DNA from: an uncultured Burkholderiales bacterium
Lineage (GTDB): Bacteria > Pseudomonadota > Gammaproteobacteria > Burkholderiales > Burkholderiaceae_C
Reading direction: 5' to 3'
Assembly: GCA_903926695.1 (NCBI GenBank)
Contig: CAIYKK010000037.1
Location: 1-7,912 of the forward strand
Length of the DNA stretch: 7,912 bases
Positions 1 to 5,117 of this stretch are shown piece by piece; within the stretch, counting starts at the first letter, position 1; each line of letters opens with the position of its first letter. A model generated the notes under the pieces. That model saw only the letters and a list, made by a program, of their open reading frames with translations. It searched no databases and had not been told where the DNA came from. Made by a program: the position numbers and the translations under genes.

Positions 1-1
1 A

Positions 2-577
2 CCCGCCGCCCTGCTGCCCGGCGCGACCACTGCAGCCGTGCCCGCGCCAGAAGCCACTGCCGCACCATCCGCCGCCACGCCCGCCGTGGCGGACAGCGCG
101 GCACCCGTGACCTCCGCGCAAATCGAAGGCATGGTCGCCCGGCTGGCTGAAAAAATGAAAGCCAATCCGCAGGACGCCGACGGCTGGCGCAAACTGGCGC
201 GTTCCTACGAAACCCTGCGCCGCTTCGATCTGGCCGTCGATGCCTACGCGCATCTGGTCACGCTAACCCCGAACAACCCCGACCTGCTCGCCGACTACGC
301 CGTCACCCTGGCCATGAGCTTGGACCAGCGCCTGGCGGGCGCGCCTGAAAAGCTGATCCAGCGCGCCCTGGCGATTGATCCGAATCATGTTCAGGCGCTG
401 GCGCTGGCGGGCAGCGCCGCCTTTGAGCGCGAGGATTACGCCGGGGCGATCAAGGCGTGGCAAAAACTCCTGGCCCGCCTGCCCCCGGATGCGGAGATGG
501 CACCCTCGAGTAAAGCCAATATTGCCAAGGCGTGGGCGCTGGGTGAGGCGGCTGGCGGGAAAAAAGCCGGGCGCTAA
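2..577 (+). CDS. ccmI: Cytochrome c biogenesis protein CcmI, C-terminal part (5' truncated by window)
   Basis: The reading frame is open from base 2 to a TAA at 575-577, giving 191 visible residues; the GTG at 38 is internal, not a start. An Ala/Pro-rich linker is followed by a TPR domain: a short lead helix (GMVARLAEKM), then TPR-like helical pairs around visible residues 58-92 (DGWRKLARSYETL, then RRFDLAVDAYAHL) and 130-160 (ALALAGSAAFE, then YAGAIKAWQKLL). This arrangement and wording match the C-terminal periplasmic half of CcmI (CycH), which in the known pathway holds apocytochrome c through its TPRs and delivers it to the CcmF/CcmH heme-ligation complex. The N-terminal two-helix membrane part should lie to the left. 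In the usual ccm operon CcmI is at or near the end, which fits the convergent gene that follows. A generic TPR protein is the alternative, but the family match is good. Confidence 0.85.
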   Translation, partial: PAALLPGATTAAVPAPEATAAPSAATPAVADSAAPVTSAQIEGMVARLAEKMKANPQDADGWRKLARSYETLRRFDLAVDAYAHLVTLTPNNPDLLADYAVTLAMSLDQRLAGAPEKLIQRALAIDPNHVQALALAGSAAFEREDYAGAIKAWQKLLARLPPDAEMAPSSKANIAKAWALGEAAGGKKAGR

Positions 578-631
578 CCCGTTACGACCTGCGACTGGAG
601 CCGCAGCAAAACGCGGCCCCAGCAAATTCGG

Positions 632-652
632 CGTGGCTATTTGCGAGCCACG
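632..652. terminator. Inverted repeat at the convergent junction, possible weak terminator
   Basis: CGTGGCT at 632-638 and AGCCACG at 646-652 form a perfect 7-bp stem with a 7-nt loop (ATTTGCG). In + strand RNA the stem can extend by a G-U (631/653) and a G-C pair (630/654). It lies 54 nt after the ccmI stop and covers the TAG stop of the opposing hydrolase gene (637-639). No T-run follows on either strand, so it is not a canonical intrinsic terminator. A role at the end of either transcript is inferred from position only. Confidence 0.3.
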
Positions 653-2088
653 TCCTGCCCGACAGCCGCACGCAGGTCCGTCAGCGTGGCCAGACGCCCG
701 TGCAGCGGGGCGATCTGGACCACGTCGAGCTTGAGCTTGTTGATGTTGTCCAGCAGGTTCAGCGAGTAGGGATTCGGCTGGGCCGGTGGCTTGGCGCCGG
801 GGGCCAGCGGGGTGTAAGCGTCGCCTTCGATCAGGATCTTTTCCTTGGGCAGGTAGATCAGGGCAAAGGCGTCGTTGTGGGTGTTGCCGGCCAGGTTGTG
901 GACCTCGATGCGGCGCTGGCCATCGCTCAGGACGTGCTTGGCGGTGAAGGCGGCGAAGCGGGCGGGCTTGTGCGACTTGGCCAGGCGGTCGGCGTTGAGC
1001 GTGCGCGGCGCGGCCCAGGCGGCGCGGTAGTAGGCGATGTTGTCCTGGTGGGTGACGATGGTGGCACCTAGATCGACATAGCTGCGCAGGCCGCCCGAAT
1101 GGTCGAAGTGGGCATGGGTGTTGATCAGGTACTTGATCGGCTTGCCGGGAATGGTGGTCTTGACCTGCTCGATCACGGCCAGCGAGCGCGCCTCGTCCAG
1201 CGGCGCTTCCACCAGCACCACATGGTCGCGCTGTTCGATGGCCACGCTGTGGTGGGTGCCGCCGGTCAGGTAGAACACGCCGTCGGCCAGCTTGTTGACC
1301 GTCACGCCGGGCGCGGGTGCGGCGGCGGCTTCGGGTGGCGTGAGGGGCGCGACGCCGTTGACCTTGACCTCGGAAACGGCGATGTCCAGCACCCGGTGGC
1401 CGCCTTGGGTGCGCACGATGTGGGCCGGAAAGCGCACGCCGCCCCGGTCCTGGTAGTGGCTGAAGGTGGTTTCCACCAGGGTGTCGCCCAGGACCGGGTT
1501 GTCGATCCAGGTGCGCACCTCTTCCAGCTCGTCGCGCGCGTTGATCAGGCCCACGTAGCGGTATTTGCCGCCGAGCTTGAAGGACACCTCGACGCCGCCG
1601 TCCTTGAGCGGGCGCGACTGCGCTTGATTGGCCAGCGCGGCCTTCAGAAAGCCCTGGGGCGTGGCCCAGATCTCGGCGGCGCGCTCTTCGGCGGCTGCTG
1701 GTTGCGGCGTCACGGTGGCGGCTGCCGGGGCCACGGCCTGGCTCCAGGCGCGTGTGCCGCTGACGTACTGATCGACGTTTTGCTGGACCGGCGCCGGACG
1801 CACGCGGCCTTCTTCAATCGTCTGCAGGCGGCTGATCTGCACCCGTGCGCTGGCGCTGGCGTAGTCGATGCTGGCCGTGTAGCGGCTCACGTCGAACTGG
1901 GGCCAGGGCAATTCGGGGGCCGGGGCTTGGCCAAACTGGAACCATTTGCCGCCTCCTGAGAACTCGATGGATTGGATGCGGGTGGCCCCGAGCGATTCTG
2001 CTGCGGACTGCAGCGTAGCGGCCTGCGCCGCTAGGGTCAAGGTGGACAGGGCCAGAGTCAAGCCGGCGCGTTGGAGGAAGTGATGCAT
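637..2088 (-). CDS. Exported metallo-beta-lactamase-fold hydrolase with extra N-terminal domain
   Basis: This 483-residue protein begins with a Sec-type signal peptide (hydrophobic residues about 8-20, likely cleavage after AQA at 21-23), so it should act in the periplasm or outside. Residues about 24-245 form a separate, mostly beta-rich region with an Ala/Pro-rich break near 118-135; it resembles lipoprotein-carrier-like folds only loosely. Residues about 262-483 are a metallo-beta-lactamase fold with a full metal set: HxHxDH at 325-330, H404 in NTHNDAF, D423 in EGDAY and H463 in PLHGR. The bridging-type Asp423 points to a dinuclear hydrolase of the glyoxalase II/lactonase type rather than a classical B1 or B3 beta-lactamase; the substrate is unknown. 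The ATG at 2086-2088 is chosen because it is followed by the signal peptide and preceded by an AGGAG. It is the last gene of the - strand cluster, 28 nt after the outer-membrane efflux gene, and so is probably co-transcribed with the pump. Confidence 0.87.
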   Translation of the reverse strand: MHHFLQRAGLTLALSTLTLAAQAATLQSAAESLGATRIQSIEFSGGGKWFQFGQAPAPELPWPQFDVSRYTASIDYASASARVQISRLQTIEEGRVRPAPVQQNVDQYVSGTRAWSQAVAPAAATVTPQPAAAEERAAEIWATPQGFLKAALANQAQSRPLKDGGVEVSFKLGGKYRYVGLINARDELEEVRTWIDNPVLGDTLVETTFSHYQDRGGVRFPAHIVRTQGGHRVLDIAVSEVKVNGVAPLTPPEAAAAPAPGVTVNKLADGVFYLTGGTHHSVAIEQRDHVVLVEAPLDEARSLAVIEQVKTTIPGKPIKYLINTHAHFDHSGGLRSYVDLGATIVTHQDNIAYYRAAWAAPRTLNADRLAKSHKPARFAAFTAKHVLSDGQRRIEVHNLAGNTHNDAFALIYLPKEKILIEGDAYTPLAPGAKPPAQPNPYSLNLLDNINKLKLDVVQIAPLHGRLATLTDLRAAVGQDVARK

Positions 2089-2095
2089 GGGATGT

Positions 2096-2100
2096 CTCCT
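2096..2100 (-). promoter_or_regulatory. Ribosome binding site of the metallo-hydrolase gene
   Basis: On the - strand AGGAG lies 7 nt upstream of the ATG at 2088-2086. It is the clearest Shine-Dalgarno sequence among the four genes of the cluster and fixes this start. It sits in the 28-nt gap after the outer-membrane factor gene, so the hydrolase can be translated independently on the shared message. Confidence 0.75.
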
Positions 2101-2116
2101 GCGGTTTAAAAAAGAT

Positions 2117-3652
2117 TCAAAGCTGCCAGCCGCCGCCCAGCGCCTTGACCAAATAGGCCGTGGCCTGTAGCTGCTGGCCGCGCAACTGGCTGGACAGGCG
2201 CTGATTGGTCAGCACGTTTTGCTGGGCGGTGACCACGTCGAGGTAAGTGGACAGGCCGCCCGCGTAGCGGTCTTGCGCGATGTCGAGCACCCGCTGGGCG
2301 CTGGCGCTGGCGGCTTGGGACTGGGCTTGGGCGCTGGCCAGCGCGTTGAGCGCCAGCAGGCCGTCTTCCACCTCCTGCAGCGCGCGCAGCACCACTTGGC
2401 GGTAGCTGGCGGCGGCCAGTTCCTGCCCGGCTCTGGCCTGTTCTTCTTTGGCGCGCAGGCGCCCGCCGTCGAACACGGCCTGCGTCAGGCTGCCGCCCAG
2501 CGCCCACAGCAGGCTGGGCGCGTCGATCAGGCTGGCGATGTTTTTCGTTTCCCAGCCGCCCGAAGCGCTCAGGCTCAGGCTGGGAAACCAGGCGAGTTGC
2601 GCCAGGCCAAGCTGGGCATTGGCGACAGCCACGGCGCGCTCGGCGGCGGCGATGTCGGGCCGACGCTGCAACACTTCGGACGGCAGGGCCACTGGCAGGC
2701 CGGGCACGCTGGCTGGCAAGGCCGCCACCGGCAGCGTGAACTGGCTGGCCGGGGTGCCGACCAGCGTGGCCAGCGCGTGTTCGAGCTGCCCGCGCTGTTT
2801 GCGCAACAAGGTTAGCTGGGTGCGCGTGGCATCAAGCTGGGCCTGCTGCTGCGCCCGGTCTAGGCCGGAGGCGGCGCCGCCCTCGTGGCGCGCTGCCAGC
2901 ACATCAGCGGCGCGGCTTTGGACTTGCAGGCCTTGCTCGACCACGGCGATTTCAGCGTCCAGCGAGCGCAGCGTGAAATAAAACGCCGCCAGATCGGCGC
3001 TGAGTACCAGTTGCGCGTTCAACTGGTCTGCTTGCGTCTGCTGCTCGAAAGCCAGCGCGGCCTGCTGCTCGTGGCGCTGGCGCCCGAACAGGTCCAGCTC
3101 GTAGCTGACGGCGGCGCTGAGCACGAAATCGTTCTGCACGGACGCGCTGGCTTGGGCACCTGCCGTAGCGGCGGGCCGGTTGGCTGACGTGCCGGTGCGC
3201 GTGCCACGCAGGCCCGCATCGACTCTGGGCAGGTTGGCCGCCCCGGCGATATCCACCAGCGTGCGGGCTTGGCGCAAACGGGCGGCAGCCACCTGCAAAC
3301 TTGGACTGGCTTGGCGCGCTTGCTGCTGCAGGGCGTCTAGGCCGGGGTCATTGAACAAGCGCCACCACGCGCCCTTGTCCAGGCTGTCGCCCGGCTGGGC
3401 CAAGCGCCAAGGTGCCGCGCCCTGCACCGACGCCAAATCGGCGGGCGTGAGCCATGCGGGCGGTGCCTCGCCCAGCGCGACCGGCGGCGGTGCGACGCTG
3501 CTGCAAGCGGCTAAAACCAGTGCTGTCAGGCCCGCTAAACCCGCCAGAGACAGACGCGAGCGACCTTGATGGTGCTGGTGCCTGCGATGTCCTCTCCCCC
3601 CTTCTCCTGCTCCCACTCCCCCAACTTCCACGTTTAATTGCGGGTGTCTCAT
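2117..3652 (-). CDS. RND efflux outer-membrane lipoprotein, NodT family
   Basis: This 511-residue protein is the outer-membrane channel of a tripartite pump, expected to trimerise into a barrel plus periplasmic tunnel. Family marks in order: lipobox LAAC with Cys50 after a hydrophobic stretch (about 34-49); GAWWRLFNDPGLDAL at 95-109; SYELDLFGR at 183-191; a central PSEVLQRRPDIAAAER segment from 324 followed by the ANAQLGLAQLAWFPSLSL helix/strand; FDGGRLRA at 394-401; EVEDGLLAL at 427-435; and RYAGGLSTYLDVV from 462. The two outer-membrane-efflux repeats are both complete. The ATG overlaps the adaptor stop (ATGA at 3649-3652), so translational coupling is likely; the Shine-Dalgarno is weak. 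Oddly, about 33 residues precede the lipoprotein signal hydrophobic core, including a His/Arg cluster (HRRHQHHQ at 22-29); signal n-regions are usually far shorter. In-frame GTG codons at residues 8 and 13 could be alternative starts but would shorten it little. Confidence 0.93.
   Translation of the reverse strand: MRHPQLNVEVGGVGAGEGGRGHRRHQHHQGRSRLSLAGLAGLTALVLAACSSVAPPPVALGEAPPAWLTPADLASVQGAAPWRLAQPGDSLDKGAWWRLFNDPGLDALQQQARQASPSLQVAAARLRQARTLVDIAGAANLPRVDAGLRGTRTGTSANRPAATAGAQASASVQNDFVLSAAVSYELDLFGRQRHEQQAALAFEQQTQADQLNAQLVLSADLAAFYFTLRSLDAEIAVVEQGLQVQSRAADVLAARHEGGAASGLDRAQQQAQLDATRTQLTLLRKQRGQLEHALATLVGTPASQFTLPVAALPASVPGLPVALPSEVLQRRPDIAAAERAVAVANAQLGLAQLAWFPSLSLSASGGWETKNIASLIDAPSLLWALGGSLTQAVFDGGRLRAKEEQARAGQELAAASYRQVVLRALQEVEDGLLALNALASAQAQSQAASASAQRVLDIAQDRYAGGLSTYLDVVTAQQNVLTNQRLSSQLRGQQLQATAYLVKALGGGWQL
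3591..3629 (-). other. Polypurine, G-rich tract at the 5' end of the outer-membrane factor gene
   Basis: On the - strand this stretch of 39 bases is purine except for four positions and carries G-runs of five, three and six separated by short purine linkers. It begins 23 nt after the start of the ATG and encodes a Gly/Glu/Val-rich leader (residues about 8-21) that has no family counterpart. It contains several Shine-Dalgarno-like segments (AGGAG, GGAGAGG), but no in-frame ATG, GTG or TTG follows them before the lipoprotein signal. It could adopt a G-quadruplex or triplex structure; that is inference. Confidence 0.6.
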
Positions 3653-5097
3653 GCCTTGCCACCCTGGGATGCGCCGGGACCGACTGCCGGATCGGACGGT
3701 TTGGGCTGGGGTGACGAGGCGGGTTTTGCTGGTGGCTTGGCCGCTGGTTTATCTTCGGGCGCTTTCTGGGCCAGCACGCGCTCGCCTTCCTCCATCGTGT
3801 CGGGCGGGTTCAGGATGACGGCATCTTTGGCTGAAATGCCCGCAATCACTTCCACCGCCCGCCCCAAATCGCGGCCCAGCTTGACTGGGCGCAAATTCAC
3901 CTTGCCGCCTTCGTCCACCACAGCCACCCGTGCGCCGTCCTGGCGGAACTGCAGGGTGTTGGGCGAGAGCAGCAGCGTTTTGGCCGTGCCGCTCAGGGGC
4001 AGAGCCACTTCCACATACGCGCCGGGCAGGAAGTCGCCCCGCTGGTTGTCCAGGCTGACCTCCACCTGAACCGAACGCGTGGCCACATCGACCCCGCCCG
4101 AAACCCGCGTGATCTGGCCTTTCCCTGGCGCGTTCGGGCGCTCCAGCAGCTTGATGCTGACTTCCTTGCCGACGGCCACATCCGCCGCATAAACCTGCGG
4201 CACGGCCACCGTCAGGCGCAGCGCGTCGGACTGCGCCAGATAAAACAGCTCTTTGGTATTGGCGGCGCTGCCAGCGGCCACCAGCGCGCCCACTTCCACA
4301 TTGCGCCTGACCACCACCCCGTCAAACGGCGCGGTGATGCGGCCAAAGTCGTGCATCTGCTGCAAGCGCCGCACATTGGCCTGCGAGGCGGCCAGATCGG
4401 CCAGCGCCTGCTGCTGGGCGGCGCGGCGCTCGTCCAGCTCCTGCTGGGATACCGCGTCGCGCTGGCGCAGCCCTTCCCAGCGCGCCAGCGATGACTGGGC
4501 CAGCGCCAGCCGGGCCTTGATTTGTTCCTGCGTGGCCTGCGCTTGGGCCAGGTCTTGATCTACCTCGGGCGTGTCGATGATGGCCAGCAGATCGCCTTTT
4601 TTGACCTTGTCGCCGATGTCTTTGCGCCAGGAACGGACATAGCCGTTGGTGCGGGCGTAGAGCGCGGCCTCGTTTGTGCCGCGCAGCGTGGCGGGCAGGG
4701 CCACCGTGCGCAGACCTTGGCCGGGCCTGGCCTGGGTGGTCAGCACAGAGCGGAGGGCGCTGCGCTCGGTGCGCTCCTCCACCGATTTGGCGTGAGCGAC
4801 ATTGACGTAAGTGCGCAGGCCGACGCCGCCCAGCAGCAGCGCCAGCGTGCTCAAGGCAAGCCAGCGCGCCCGGCGCAGCGTGCGGCCTGCTTCATGCGGG
4901 GCCGGATGAGTCGAATCAGTCGCATGAACCGGGTGGGCCGAATGAGCGGGATGAGCCGGATGCGTTGGATGGACCGGCTGAACGCCATGCGCTGTGTCAG
5001 CTGAAGGCGCTAGATCAGCCGGGTGGACAGGCTGGGCTGAATGACCCGGCTGGGCTGTTCGGGCCGTATCGGCGTTGGTGAAAGCGTGAGAACTCAT
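3649..5097 (-). CDS. RND efflux periplasmic adaptor (membrane fusion protein, HlyD/AcrA type)
   Basis: This 482-residue adaptor would link the inner-membrane permease to the outer-membrane channel. Layout: a long cytoplasmic N-terminal extension (1-75) rich in His, Pro and Ala; Arg-rich stop (GRTLRRARW); one membrane anchor at about 79-98; first half of the lipoyl domain from about 140 (ALYARTNGYV, GDKVKKGDLLAIIDTPEVD); an alpha-helical hairpin with coiled-coil character at about 180-248; second lipoyl half (GRITAPFDGVVVRRNVEVGALV) at 252-273; beta-barrel at about 285-370; membrane-proximal domain at about 374-445; and a Lys/Pro/Ala-rich tail (446-482). The start at ATG 5095-5097 is the only Met before the anchor in this gene; the frame continues upstream but there it only overlaps the permease. 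It starts 20 nt after the permease stop and its TGA overlaps the next start. There is no lipobox, so it is anchored by its helix rather than by lipid. Substrate is not readable from the sequence. Confidence 0.93.
   Translation of the reverse strand: MSSHAFTNADTARTAQPGHSAQPVHPADLAPSADTAHGVQPVHPTHPAHPAHSAHPVHATDSTHPAPHEAGRTLRRARWLALSTLALLLGGVGLRTYVNVAHAKSVEERTERSALRSVLTTQARPGQGLRTVALPATLRGTNEAALYARTNGYVRSWRKDIGDKVKKGDLLAIIDTPEVDQDLAQAQATQEQIKARLALAQSSLARWEGLRQRDAVSQQELDERRAAQQQALADLAASQANVRRLQQMHDFGRITAPFDGVVVRRNVEVGALVAAGSAANTKELFYLAQSDALRLTVAVPQVYAADVAVGKEVSIKLLERPNAPGKGQITRVSGGVDVATRSVQVEVSLDNQRGDFLPGAYVEVALPLSGTAKTLLLSPNTLQFRQDGARVAVVDEGGKVNLRPVKLGRDLGRAVEVIAGISAKDAVILNPPDTMEEGERVLAQKAPEDKPAAKPPAKPASSPQPKPSDPAVGPGASQGGKA
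4924..4971 (-). repeat. Degenerate 9-bp tandem repeat encoding (His-Pro-Ala)n
   Basis: On the - strand the unit is roughly CAYCCGGCY, repeated about five times, and encodes His at every third residue (H43, H46, H49, H52, H55, H58 of the adaptor), mostly followed by Pro-Ala. Units differ at wobble positions and some second codons (Thr, Ser, Val), so it is not a fresh slippage product. It is the core of a wider His-rich extension spanning residues 19-68. Confidence 0.8.
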
Positions 5098-5117
5098 AAA
5101 AATTCCGGTTCGGAGAA

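Noticed and set aside
1099..1959. A 286-codon open frame on the + strand, opposite the hydrolase gene.
   Set aside because: It is a mirror of the GC-rich hydrolase coding strand, rich in Gly, Val, Asp and His with no recognisable domain, while the - strand frame has a signal peptide, a full metal-site set and a ribosome binding site.
637..2088. Calling the metallo-hydrolase a beta-lactamase resistance gene.
   Set aside because: The Asp at 423 in the bridging ligand position and the additional N-terminal region are unlike B1 or B3 enzymes. The fold is shared by many hydrolases, so resistance cannot be claimed.
2106..2116. Run of six T on the - strand (2113-2108) just after the outer-membrane factor stop, as an intrinsic terminator.
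   Set aside because: No stem longer than about 3 bp precedes it, and the hydrolase ribosome binding site follows at once.
4522..5004. A 160-codon + strand frame with a repetitive Met/Arg/Ser-rich end.
   Set aside because: The repetition is the antisense reading of the His-Pro-Ala codon repeat of the adaptor; there is no start signal or domain.
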